Below are positions 44,894-53,835 of a stretch of DNA of 64,000 bases, in pieces (positions within the stretch are counted from its first letter, which is position 1; each line of letters starts with the position of its first letter). Source of the DNA: Muribaculum sp. (GTDB lineage: Bacteria; Bacteroidota; Bacteroidia; Bacteroidales; Muribaculaceae); contig JAMPAV010000003.1 of the NCBI GenBank assembly GCA_023667055.1, forward strand, positions 1 to 64,000, written 5' to 3'. The notes beneath the pieces are model-generated. The model worked only from the letters and a program-made list of their open reading frames with translations, was not told the DNA's origin and did not search any database. The position numbers and the translations under genes are program-made.

Positions 44894-47377
44894 TTACGAA
44901 AGCCCACTACCACGTTTGGTGCGCTCTCCCTCTGGCAGAAGTTCCAGAAGCGCTACGGCAATAGGCTGTAATTTCTCTCTCGTGGGCTGATTATTGATTT
45001 CAGTTAAACCTTGATTGATGAGAGTCCGTGCGCGGTTTCTATCCTTCCAGCGAATAATATCGAAGTCGCGATTCATATCCTCGATAAGATAGCGACACTG
45101 ATATACCATTGTAAGCTGGTAGAATAGATGTGTAACTATTTCTTTCAGTTCACGAGCCATCTTAACGTCCTGTTTGCGAATGACCTCATCTATTTGCTGA
45201 CGTAAAGCGTTTACAGCTTGGTTAGTTTTGTTATTACCAAGGTCTGCATTGGCCTTTTCAAGTCGGTCAAACTCATCACGAAGTTCTGTTTCGACACGTC
45301 CCCATTCGGTATTATCCTCAAAATCCTCGATTTTGCGAAGCACTTCCTTAAGATGCTGCATTACCATCTTAGACTCTGAGCTGTTGGCATGTTCGTTCTC
45401 AACAGAGTTGAGTTGTTGCTCCAAGTCTGCAACGTCATGACCCTCATTGCGAAGATTTTTTAGGGCGCGTTTAGCTTTCGGAAGTTGCTCCTCAGCAAAT
45501 TCCTTGGCATCTTCGATAGATTGCTTTTTGGATGTGTCGATAGTCTTTGATACAGTCACATCTTGGTCAGGGAAATAGGCATCTACAGTCATCTGTTCGT
45601 TGCGGTCAACTTTGACTGTAATATCAACATTGGCATTTGTGGGAATGGTTACATCCACATCATCACCATTGATTTCTACCTCACCAACGAACTCGTAGAA
45701 GATGGCAGATTTACCCGCGCCACCTTGGTCAGCTTGATACAGGGGAATTCTAAGAATATCTGTATCAACGCCCGCTCTTACCTGCACATTTGTATGAAGG
45801 CCGTTGGCGATACCTGTAGCTGGAACAGTCTTGTTACGTTCCAAGCCAGTGATAGGTTTGATAATGTCGCGCTCTTTCTTCTCATCGAAGATAGCCAGTG
45901 ATATGTCATAAGGCAATGTGGCACTACCCACTTTTGACCCTTGTATTATAGTAATCTCCTTAGGGAAACAGTTGAGTCGGTTTCCTTGATGGTCATAGCA
46001 TTCGACACGGAAAGAATTAGGCTTACCCTCTACAAGATTAAGCTCAACCACATTGCCGTTTTTGTCTATTTCAGTTTTTCCGCTGTCCCATGTGTTGTCG
46101 CTTCTAACAAACTGAACCATGACACTGTCAGCTCCAGATTTTAGTGACACCGGAACCCAAAGGTCAGTATCAACTGTCATTGATTCAAAGTTGATGTCGA
46201 GAATTATGTCCTCAGCCTTAAGCTCTTCCTCTTTGACTTCATTGTCTATTGTTGAGGCATAAAGAGCCGCGCCTTCTGCTACAGCAGTCATGGGATTGAT
46301 GCTCGTATCAACATTAGGAGTTACTTGTTCTTTCAGCATCTGACGCACCAATGGAGAATGCGTTGGACCACCTACAAGAATAAGTTTCCCAAGTTGATCT
46401 TTGGTGAGATTATTTCTCTTAAGAAGATCCTTACAGATGTCAACTGCTTTTTGGAAAAGAGGTCGCATAACTTTATAAACTTCCTCTTGAGTGATTGACA
46501 GATCGAGTTCAAATTCCTCTCCGTCTTCATCCTCTCCCAGTTCACCCAAATCCGAAATAACATCTTCAGAATCCTTGAAAGAAAGTTGGTTTTTAACTTT
46601 CTCTGCGTATGTTTTCATTGCGTCCCTAAGGATTTCTTTTTTTATGGGATCGGCAAGATAACCTGCGATTGAGTAATTTTCTTGGAGATAGGGCATTAAA
46701 ATCTCGTCAACAATGGCGTAGTCAAGATTTTTTCCTCCGAGATAGTTGTCACCTTCGGTGTCAAAAACCTGAATGATGCCGTCTTCGACTTTTATGAGTG
46801 CGGCATCAAAAGTGCCTCCTCCAAAGTCAAAAACAAGCCAGTATCCTTCTTTTTGTGCAGCAGTCAAACCATACGCCATTGCAGCGGCAATAGGCTCTTG
46901 AAGCAACTCTACGTGATTGAATCCTGCAAGTTTTGCTGCTTCGATAGTAGCGGTCTTTTGGAGTGCACTAAATTTAGCAGGGACAGTGATAACTACAGAC
47001 TTGAAGTCTTCATCAGTGATGAATGATTTCAATGCTTTAAGAACCTCTGCGGATAATTCCTCAGAAGAATATGAACGACTGTCCATATTGGAACTTACAT
47101 ACCGCTTATCCGTACCCATAGTGCGCTTGAACTCTACATAGGTGTTTGAGGCTTCGGCAGTCATTTTCTTTGTGGCACGGCGCTTGTCGCTCTGCATACT
47201 GCGATATGCACTTGCTCCGACCACAACACTCTTCTTCTTATTGAAGAAGACACACGAGGCCATTGTGTCATCAGTGACCTCTATCTTTTTAACGGTAGGA
47301 ACCCCGGCCTCCATTCTTGCAATAGCGGAATTGGTAGTGCCAAGGTCAATACCGTAATTAACTTTTAGTTGTGCCAT
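44894..47377 (-). CDS. Divergent Hsp70 (DnaK-like) protein
   Basis: The 827-residue protein has the Hsp70 ATPase domain: YGIDLGTTNSAIARM at 9-23, VVITVPAKFSALQK, WLVFDFGGGTFDAALIKV, and LILVGGPTHSPLVRQML. The substrate domain (about 400-600) is beta-rich but diverged from DnaK, and an additional helical C-terminal part (about 620-827) replaces the lid; the DnaK-type EEVD-like tail is absent. The housekeeping dnaK has a different length and usually neighbours. Surrounded by J-like and AAA genes, it is probably a dedicated chaperone for this system. Confidence 0.92.
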   Translation of the reverse strand: MAQLKVNYGIDLGTTNSAIARMEAGVPTVKKIEVTDDTMASCVFFNKKKSVVVGASAYRSMQSDKRRATKKMTAEASNTYVEFKRTMGTDKRYVSSNMDSRSYSSEELSAEVLKALKSFITDEDFKSVVITVPAKFSALQKTATIEAAKLAGFNHVELLQEPIAAAMAYGLTAAQKEGYWLVFDFGGGTFDAALIKVEDGIIQVFDTEGDNYLGGKNLDYAIVDEILMPYLQENYSIAGYLADPIKKEILRDAMKTYAEKVKNQLSFKDSEDVISDLGELGEDEDGEEFELDLSITQEEVYKVMRPLFQKAVDICKDLLKRNNLTKDQLGKLILVGGPTHSPLVRQMLKEQVTPNVDTSINPMTAVAEGAALYASTIDNEVKEEELKAEDIILDINFESMTVDTDLWVPVSLKSGADSVMVQFVRSDNTWDSGKTEIDKNGNVVELNLVEGKPNSFRVECYDHQGNRLNCFPKEITIIQGSKVGSATLPYDISLAIFDEKKERDIIKPITGLERNKTVPATGIANGLHTNVQVRAGVDTDILRIPLYQADQGGAGKSAIFYEFVGEVEINGDDVDVTIPTNANVDITVKVDRNEQMTVDAYFPDQDVTVSKTIDTSKKQSIEDAKEFAEEQLPKAKRALKNLRNEGHDVADLEQQLNSVENEHANSSESKMVMQHLKEVLRKIEDFEDNTEWGRVETELRDEFDRLEKANADLGNNKTNQAVNALRQQIDEVIRKQDVKMARELKEIVTHLFYQLTMVYQCRYLIEDMNRDFDIIRWKDRNRARTLINQGLTEINNQPTREKLQPIAVALLELLPEGERTKRGSGLS

Positions 47378-47386
47378 ATATTGGTC

Positions 47387-48301
47387 TTAAATGTTTTGTG
47401 TTACTGTTACAGTGGCTTTTTGGATTAACTCTCCATTGTGATGAACCTGAGGTTTGGATACGGACGTGATTGTTCGTGTCCCTTCAGGGAGTTCTTCATC
47501 GATAACAAAGTCAGCATTTATACGCATACCTTCGTTGTAGGGTTGCCCCACATAAGTAACAATCTCATATCCATTGGCTTGGAAATTGTTCTTAATGCGC
47601 TCTACTGCTTTTGAGAGTTGTTTATAACCTTTGACGGAAGAATCCATACGGGATAGGTTCATCTCAATTCTCGTAATTTCGTCTGCCACCTTTAATGCAA
47701 GAGAATGGTCAATCGCTTGGGTAGCCTTTGAATACGAGACATGAGATTGCTGTTTCTCCATGAGCATCTGCTTGTCCAAAAGTTCTACAAGTTTCGTATC
47801 AAGCTTGACGGATTCCTCTTCTAGATTATGCTGTGCTTCTCTGATAGTGGAGATCACATCCGTACTTTTGGAAATACCACGATGAAGTACAATGTAAACA
47901 ATAATTGCCACAATCAGAAGAGCCACGATTGCCCAGACACCCCATACTGTTAGTTTGTGGATGTTGTTCTGTGAGTCGGTTTCAACCACCTGTATTCGCT
48001 CTGTTGCGGCAGCATGGTTTGTATTTGCGAGTTCAGTATTAGAGGCAACGCCCGACATCAAAGCGTTGTCTATAGAATCACTCTTTGCCTCAACAGATAA
48101 TAGTTGACTTTGCAGAGATTCTATTGCAACTTGAATCGTCGATACTTCACTCCTTAATTTTTGATTTTCTCCTGAGAGATTCTCAACACGCTGCGTAAGC
48201 GCATTTACCTTGTCGTTTACTCTTTGCAATTCTGAATCGCTGGCTTCTGCATGGCAGGTAAGTCCGACCAGAAGCAAGAGTGATAATATAATCTTATTCA
48301 T
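47387..48301 (-). CDS. Membrane-anchored coiled-coil protein
   Basis: From Met at 48301 the protein has 304 residues: a signal peptide (MNKIILSLLLLVGLTCHAEA), a periplasmic coiled coil (about 25-110, heptads in LQRVNDKVNALTQRVENLS), one transmembrane segment (VWAIVALLIVAIIVYIVLH) near 120-140, a second coiled-coil region and a compact C-terminal domain (about 235-304) likely in the cytoplasm. The 12 codons before 48301 overlap the upstream gene and carry no signal, so this start is preferred; it overlaps the previous stop by 8 bp. No family is recognised. It could link envelope state to the cytoplasmic Hsp70 encoded next. Confidence 0.75.
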   Translation of the reverse strand: MNKIILSLLLLVGLTCHAEASDSELQRVNDKVNALTQRVENLSGENQKLRSEVSTIQVAIESLQSQLLSVEAKSDSIDNALMSGVASNTELANTNHAAATERIQVVETDSQNNIHKLTVWGVWAIVALLIVAIIVYIVLHRGISKSTDVISTIREAQHNLEEESVKLDTKLVELLDKQMLMEKQQSHVSYSKATQAIDHSLALKVADEITRIEMNLSRMDSSVKGYKQLSKAVERIKNNFQANGYEIVTYVGQPYNEGMRINADFVIDEELPEGTRTITSVSKPQVHHNGELIQKATVTVTQNI

Positions 48302-49925
48302 GGTGTGATATATTTTTCCAAAGTAAAATAAACGCATCCAATCCTTTGCGAATCACTGCATTTATAGTTTTATAATCTTTCAACTGCTCAACCCAATTGG
48401 GAGAATGTGCATAATAGTATGCAATAAATCTTTTTCCCCAATCCCGTTTCGACAAAAATGAGTCACGGAAATCGCGAAGTACCATCACCTGTGGATGATT
48501 ATAATCACCGTATGCCATAGTCGCAATATAGCAACCTCCTGAAGGATTTAGTTGAGAGTTGATACTATTCAACGTTGAATTATTGTTGTTGAAATAACTA
48601 CGGCACTGCGAAGTCATGTCTAAAGAGGAAATCTTTGACATGATGGAAATTGCAGATGATACATCTGTCCGAAGTGAGGATTTGTCAGATGTAATCTGTG
48701 CCATTGTCTGGGCTTTGTTGATTTTATCAACCAAAGCATTTATTGCCGCAGATGCAACTGCTGAACTGATTTTTAAGTATAAATCATTCGTATATCCCAA
48801 CTTGCTTTTTATAGTTTGTAAATCCGAAACATTGCCATTTACAAATAATTCGATTTCAGATAGAGAGTGAGAGCCTGAAAGAGATGCGAATATGTCAACA
48901 CTTCTTGATGATTTTGAGTTGAATTTCTTAAGCCTATCTGCTATACGTCCCATTTCGCGTTGCACTTTATACTCGGGCCCGATTTTTTGAAGTATATCCA
49001 CATTTTCTTTGCAACGCTCCTTTGCAAGAGGACCTACAGCGATGGAAAGTGCGTATTTCTGTAGCGTCATTGCTTTTTGTGGCGCATCATCATCATTGGA
49101 GTCATTAAAGTAGTTGATACCACATTGAAGAATGGTTTGCGCAAGTTTATCGGCAATCATCTGATACTGCATATCCGATGTTCCCAATAAACCTCGTAAT
49201 TGCGTAAGAGTTCCTTTAGTTGAATTCATCAACTTAACGCACGAATTATAGTTAGCAGACGCTCCTTTCACATTCTTAGCCTCGTTAATAGCCGAACTGA
49301 TTTCATCAATCAGCGGTTTTACCGTACTTGCGCCAAAGGCTTTTTGCCAGCTTGAAGATGTCCCAGGAACTCTTGCAAGAGAAGATAAATCTATACTTCC
49401 ATCATCATTGAGAATATTAACTAATAACTCAATCAGTTGGTCAGATGAAAGTTTGAGTGTCTCATTTATGGATGCACACAAATCAGAAGCATAGTTCTGA
49501 AAGAGCAGATCTGCATTTATAGCGAACGATGTAATGTCGTTCTCTATCATAGCACAAGCCATTAGATTAAGAAGCGATGATACGCATTCTTTTTTATGCC
49601 ATATTTCTTTGGCTTGTTGTATATTGCCACCAAGGAGATGATTAAACGCAATGTCATCAAGTGGTGTAACCGTCATAAACCAGAACAAAGAATGCTTTAA
49701 CTGGTCAAGTGGTAATTCAATTGATGATTGTGCTGTCGTAACAATTGTTTCATCTCTCTTTAAGACCGGGAGGTAGTTTGGCAAATCCAATGGGAATGAT
49801 ACTTCTTTCCCGACCTTCAGGAATGCTTTCATCTTGTTCAGATTAGAAAGCACGTCCTTTTTGGGCGAGTTTGAATACACGCCCAATATTCGATATGGAT
49901 TATATAAAAGTATATTCTTTGTCAT
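48294..49925 (-). CDS. J-like N-terminal protein with CFI-box C-terminus
   Basis: The 543-residue protein starts with NPYRILGVYSNSPKKDVLSNL, which resembles helix I/II of a J domain but without the HPD motif, followed by a helical region. The C-terminus (about 465-530) has GGCYIATMAYGDYNHPQVMVLRDFRD and YYYAHSPNWVEQL, the CFI-box pattern found in many bacterial proteins. Its N-terminal ~130 residues are clearly similar to the next gene upstream, so the pair arose by duplication of a module. The gene begins 6 bp after that gene's stop. Confidence 0.8.
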   Translation of the reverse strand: MTKNILLYNPYRILGVYSNSPKKDVLSNLNKMKAFLKVGKEVSFPLDLPNYLPVLKRDETIVTTAQSSIELPLDQLKHSLFWFMTVTPLDDIAFNHLLGGNIQQAKEIWHKKECVSSLLNLMACAMIENDITSFAINADLLFQNYASDLCASINETLKLSSDQLIELLVNILNDDGSIDLSSLARVPGTSSSWQKAFGASTVKPLIDEISSAINEAKNVKGASANYNSCVKLMNSTKGTLTQLRGLLGTSDMQYQMIADKLAQTILQCGINYFNDSNDDDAPQKAMTLQKYALSIAVGPLAKERCKENVDILQKIGPEYKVQREMGRIADRLKKFNSKSSRSVDIFASLSGSHSLSEIELFVNGNVSDLQTIKSKLGYTNDLYLKISSAVASAAINALVDKINKAQTMAQITSDKSSLRTDVSSAISIMSKISSLDMTSQCRSYFNNNNSTLNSINSQLNPSGGCYIATMAYGDYNHPQVMVLRDFRDSFLSKRDWGKRFIAYYYAHSPNWVEQLKDYKTINAVIRKGLDAFILLWKNISHHE

Positions 49926-49931
49926 AATTAA

Positions 49932-52346
49932 TTAAACAGTAGAGAGGATACAGTATGCTATAAGCCCTGATATTACTGCAAGAACTAATGCAATTAATCT
50001 TGTTTCAGCCCCAACATCTCCTTTCCCAATCGTTACGCAACCGCATAAGAACGCAAAACCACCAAAGACTGCCCCAACGCCTTCAATGCCATTTGTACAA
50101 GCACCTATTATAATAGCAACAACGAGCAATAAAACAATAGTAGTCAAACAGCCATTATTGCTTACAAACTTCTTGAATTTTTCGCCGGGACTTACAGCCT
50201 TAGGTTTGGCGTCGCTTGAATGTCTGCCGTAAGGAAATTTAGATAGATACTCTTTGTATGCTTTCCAAGAATTCCTTTTTACACACTCCTGCCATGCCTT
50301 TTCATCTGCTATACGCTTACGAGCATCCGATGAACGGAAACCATTCGGATGGTTTTGCAAATATCGTTCAAAATCTTGTAATGTCTTGCAAGCACCATAA
50401 TCCAATTCATCAAGTTTGCGCTGAGACTCCAAACGATGGCTACCATTTGGATAACTATTTAAGTAATTGGCATAATCATCCCGATTCTTGCACTGTTCAA
50501 AGCGCAAATCATCTATTCGGGAGATTGCTTGATCTCTAAATGTGCTGTATTTTGATAGATATGTTTGATAATCATCAATAGTCTTGCAACTCTTGAATAT
50601 TATTTCTTCACGTTTCTTTTCTAAATCATATTCCGTTGAAGGGTATCTAACCTTGAACTTCATTAAATCCTCCAAGGTAGCACACTTCTTATACTCATAT
50701 TCTTCAACTTTAAGTGCAACCTGTTTTGCATACTTTCCATTAGGGAATATTTTTCGATATAAGTAACAATCGTTTAGAGATTTGATGTTATTGAAGTACG
50801 CATCTTCATCTCTTTGGTCTAAAGGATATTTTTTTAGCTCACTATTGAAATCGCTTTCAGAAACTTCTCCACCTAAAATTGCATGTATAGACTTCGCTCC
50901 CAAAGCATGCGCACCTCGGGCTTGCTTTACAATTATCGCATAATTGTTGTCAAAACGATTTGCTTTGAACGCTGGAGCCAATCCAAGAAATTTGAGATGA
51001 TACATGGCTATTACAGCCTTTTTCATCATTTCTTGAATCGACTTGATTATCGAACTTCTGTTTTGACGATTGCTATTTTCAAGTCGATTATCCAGTCTTT
51101 CACTCTGCTCGTTATAATCAGAGATAATATCAGAAAGTGCATCTTCGGCTACGCGAGTGCAAATCTTAATGTAATATTTATTATCCGCACCAATGGCAGA
51201 ACGAATAGACATTAAATAAGGCGCACAAGCATTGATAAAATCAGCCGCGTTACCAATAGTTGATGGTTTGCTCTGATATGCCTCTATAATCGGCTTCAGT
51301 AACTTATCATAGTAAACGACCTCAGTTGGTGGCAACTCAGAACAAATATCTTTAAGCGTATTGATGTTTTCTTCGCATCTTTGATACACAAGACTACCCA
51401 TTACGGAAGTATCCAAAGATAATTGAGCCAATTCCAGAGCCATTCTAGCCACCTGAACTGGTTCATCTGAATTATTGTAGAGATTGATAGCGGTTTGAAT
51501 GCCTTCAGAAGCTACTTTGTCTTTCAAACGAGAAAGTTCAACGCCATTCCCCATAACGTCTCTATGAGCTTCCCAGTCAATTTTTATGAGAAGCCAGTGC
51601 ATTTTACGCGCTCGTTCAAGAATGTCTTCCTTCGGCGTTTTTAGGACTTCATCGAGTTGGCTCTCTGTCTTTTTTATGAAATATGATGCAAGGACTTCTC
51701 TTATTTGAAAGTTCCATTCGGTAGTACCTCTATCTTCAAGATTAGGCCCATTGGGGTCTGGGTCAAGAGAACGATATATCTTCCATAAGGTGACAGGGCT
51801 TTCATTGCAAATTGTATCAAGGTAAAACCGAATAAGTTCTGGAGAACTGTATTGAATCGTATCACCAACCAACTTACAAATATCTTCAACGTAATTGTAA
51901 TTTGACAACAATCCATCTGCACTCTCTGCCACATGCACCCAATCCTCTAAAATTGTATAGGCTGTAAGAAGGTTAAGACTTGAACTTAAATTGTCAACTT
52001 TGGACCAGATGGCAATAGCCTTATGAATATTACCTGACGTGAGATTATTAAAAGCTATTTTATCTATAGGAGTTTGCTCAATAAACCAAAATAATAGCGA
52101 TTTCAATTCGTCAATCGGGCGTTCAAGTTCTTTCACAGCATTTGAAAGGCTGTCAAAATCTCTCTTGATAGGGGAGAGTCCTGGAACTGAATCGAGTGGG
52201 AAGTGAATATCCTTATCGACCTTCAAGAACGCTTTTATCTTATTTTCTGTGGATACAAGATCCTTTTTAGACGCATTGCCGAATACGCCTAAAATGCGGA
52301 AGGGATTATTTGTTATACGATTTAGCACACAATTACTATCGCCCAC
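49932..52346 (-). CDS. Large J-like protein with TPR-like repeats and C-terminal membrane segments
   Basis: This 804-residue protein shares the N-terminal module of its downstream neighbour (NPFRILGVFGNASKKDLVS and LFWFIEQTPIDKIAFNNL). Residues about 560-715 hold five imperfect repeats of about 30 residues with the pattern C.T..D...YL..YPNG.....A, as in TPR-like arrays. Three hydrophobic stretches close the protein (TTIVLLLVVAIIIGAC, GVGAVFGGFAFLCGCV, LIALVLAVISGLIAYCIL), so it should be anchored in the membrane with a large cytoplasmic part. It is the first gene of the operon and the likely scaffold. Confidence 0.8.
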   Translation of the reverse strand: MGDSNCVLNRITNNPFRILGVFGNASKKDLVSTENKIKAFLKVDKDIHFPLDSVPGLSPIKRDFDSLSNAVKELERPIDELKSLLFWFIEQTPIDKIAFNNLTSGNIHKAIAIWSKVDNLSSSLNLLTAYTILEDWVHVAESADGLLSNYNYVEDICKLVGDTIQYSSPELIRFYLDTICNESPVTLWKIYRSLDPDPNGPNLEDRGTTEWNFQIREVLASYFIKKTESQLDEVLKTPKEDILERARKMHWLLIKIDWEAHRDVMGNGVELSRLKDKVASEGIQTAINLYNNSDEPVQVARMALELAQLSLDTSVMGSLVYQRCEENINTLKDICSELPPTEVVYYDKLLKPIIEAYQSKPSTIGNAADFINACAPYLMSIRSAIGADNKYYIKICTRVAEDALSDIISDYNEQSERLDNRLENSNRQNRSSIIKSIQEMMKKAVIAMYHLKFLGLAPAFKANRFDNNYAIIVKQARGAHALGAKSIHAILGGEVSESDFNSELKKYPLDQRDEDAYFNNIKSLNDCYLYRKIFPNGKYAKQVALKVEEYEYKKCATLEDLMKFKVRYPSTEYDLEKKREEIIFKSCKTIDDYQTYLSKYSTFRDQAISRIDDLRFEQCKNRDDYANYLNSYPNGSHRLESQRKLDELDYGACKTLQDFERYLQNHPNGFRSSDARKRIADEKAWQECVKRNSWKAYKEYLSKFPYGRHSSDAKPKAVSPGEKFKKFVSNNGCLTTIVLLLVVAIIIGACTNGIEGVGAVFGGFAFLCGCVTIGKGDVGAETRLIALVLAVISGLIAYCILSTV

Positions 52347-52377
52347 GAATCCCTATTGGACGGATATGATTGGTTTA

Positions 52378-52415
52378 ACAAAAAAGCGCAGGATCCGTAT
52401 CGTTACTTGTCCTGC
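52378..52415 (-). terminator. Intrinsic terminator in front of the chaperone operon
   Basis: GCAGGA (52410-52415 on the minus strand) pairs with TCCTGC and GCTTTTTTG follows. It ends only about 30 bp upstream of the first operon gene, so it can separate the leader unit from the operon or attenuate it. Confidence 0.6.
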
Positions 52416-52514
52416 TGTTTCAAGGCATCTGGCATAGCCGTCACTTCGTAGAACGAGTAACGTAGAGCCTACGCCGTATGATATATGATACCCCAAAGGG
52501 GACGTACCGGTCGG

Positions 52515-52640
52515 TTACAATCCACCTAAGGGTATGCACGTCATACCCGAGACATCTATCGTTACCTCATTCTTGACGAAGTTTTTGAAACTGCCAGATT
52601 TCTGAAACAGCCAAGAATCAAGAGCGATAAACGCTTTCAT
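52515..52640 (-). CDS. Possible 41-residue leader protein
   Basis: The ORF begins MKAFIALDSWLFQKSGS and ends in TCIPLGGL. A strong GGGAGG lies ten bases before the ATG, which is rare in this order, and a promoter lies upstream and a terminator downstream. No homologue is recognised. It could be a real small protein or a leader peptide coupled to operon expression. The 100 bases after its stop contain further hairpins, such as GTCCCCTTTGGGG. Confidence 0.4.
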   Translation of the reverse strand: MKAFIALDSWLFQKSGSFKNFVKNEVTIDVSGMTCIPLGGL

Positions 52641-52699
52641 TATGTAATGACCTCCCACGTTCCGGCTTCCGGTAGAAGTCTCGCGGCGTAAGTCAATTG

Positions 52700-52731
52700 C
52701 AAAGTTAAAAAATTTTTTTATGAAATGCAAT
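52700..52731 (-). promoter_or_regulatory. Promoter of the leader unit/chaperone operon
   Basis: TAACTTTG (52700-52707) on the minus strand has ATTG 20 bp upstream (52728-52731), one mismatch from consensus. The leader to the first large gene is about 350 nt. Between here and the higB promoter (52732-53009) nothing recognisable was found. Confidence 0.5.
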
Positions 52732-53009
52732 AGGTCAGAGGAATTTTTTTACTTTTTAATTTTTACATTATAGTATTCACACAAAGTAATTGTGCATTTT
52801 AATTGTCGAAGCAAATTCCGCATCCATAGGCTTCCATCCGAATTTTACGCTCCTGCAATCAATCAGCGTTATCCATATACTGCATAATACAACTCAAAAC
52901 GTTGATCTTCCATGAAACTATAGTCGCGCTCTTGCGGTTCGCCGGATTCTTTTTAAAGATTGCAAATCGAAGTGCAATAATGCATCATTTGATTCTTTTG
53001 ATTATCAAA

Positions 53010-53060
53010 TTTGCTAATTAAAAAACTTTCACTAACTTTGCATTGTTCTTAATAAGAACA
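53010..53060 (+). promoter_or_regulatory. Promoter and operator of the higBA module
   Basis: TTTG (53010-53013), 19 bp, TAACTTTG (53033-53040) is a full consensus promoter. The 17-bp palindrome TGTTCTTAATAAGAACA (53044-53060) follows at the transcription start, four bases before the higB ATG, as expected for autorepression by HigA. Confidence 0.7.
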
Positions 53061-53064
53061 TTAT

Positions 53065-53382
53065 ATGATAGTAACTTTTGAGGAGGAATATTTGCGGCAA
53101 TTGTACGAAGATGGCAAGTGCAAGGACAAGAAACACCGCTATCAGCCAGACATTGTGCGACGTTATCAGTAAGCAATCACATTTCTGATTTACGCGCAAC
53201 GCATAGAAGATTTATGGAAACATAAATCCCTGAACTACGAAATCCTCTTAGGTGACAAATTCGGACGCTCTTCCATACGAGTCAACGACAAATATCGGAT
53301 AGAGTTTAAGGTTCAAATCAATGAAAATGAACCCGTGCTGACAATATGTAATGTAGTTGAATTATCAAACCATTATAAATGA
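53065..53382 (+). pseudogene. higB: HigB-type toxin gene with an in-frame stop
   Basis: The frame from 53065 reads MIVTFEEEYLRQLYEDGK... to YQ, then TAA (53170-53172), then AITFLIYAQRIEDLWKHKSL and SSIRVNDKYRIEFKV to NHYK and stop at 53382. The full 105-residue product fits the RelE/HigB fold with the C-terminal RVNDKYRIEF and LSNHYK patterns. AAA to TAA is the likely change. Translation would stop at residue 35, so no active toxin is made. The stop overlaps the higA ATG (ATGA). Confidence 0.85.
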
Positions 53383-53735
53383 CAAGCAAGATGATTACAC
53401 TTACGGGCATTGATCCCAAAATGATAGCCAATAATCTCATCCCAAGCCAGCCGATTCATCCCGGTGAGATGATAAAGGATGAGATTGAGTATCATGGCAT
53501 TTCCCAGAAAGATTTCGCCGCTGAGATAGGAATGAAGCCCTCTGTTCTTAATGCTGTTCTTAATGGTAAACGAGCAGTAACTACTGAGTATGCGCTGCTT
53601 TTTGAAGCTGCACTTGGAATTGATGCTAATATTTGGATTGGAATGCAGGTGGCTTATAATATGCAGAAAACAAAATCTGACCCATCCTTTATGGAGCGGA
53701 TCAACCGTATCCGCAAAGTTGCTGCTTTTGTCTGA
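53379..53735 (+). CDS. higA: HigA-type antitoxin, XRE family
   Basis: The 118-residue protein contains the HigA signature HPGEMIKDEIEYHGISQKDFAAEIG near 29-53 and a complete helix-turn-helix (SVLNAVLNGKRAVTTEYAL). It follows the broken toxin gene with a 4-bp overlap, the reverse-order arrangement (toxin first) of HigBA. It should bind the palindrome at 53044-53060 and repress its own promoter. With the toxin disrupted it may now act only as a regulator or against a related toxin elsewhere. Confidence 0.9.
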   Translation: MTSKMITLTGIDPKMIANNLIPSQPIHPGEMIKDEIEYHGISQKDFAAEIGMKPSVLNAVLNGKRAVTTEYALLFEAALGIDANIWIGMQVAYNMQKTKSDPSFMERINRIRKVAAFV

Positions 53736-53774
53736 GATATTATCGTATGCTTTCTTCCAATAAAGATGGAGATG

Positions 53775-53835
53775 CTCTATAACTTTATACATTACAAAAC
53801 GGCCACGATGCGGAGGCACCGTGGCGGTCGTGTGT
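53775..53835 (-). terminator. Terminator after the integrase relic
   Basis: GCCACG pairs with CGTGGC across the GC-rich stretch at about 53805-53828 and is followed by CGTTTTGT on the minus strand. The T-run is short, so the call is moderate. Confidence 0.45.

Noticed and set aside
52347..52740. tRNA or tmRNA in the structured leader of the chaperone operon
   Set aside because: No cloverleaf with T-loop and CCA-type end could be built; the hairpins are better explained as leader and terminator.
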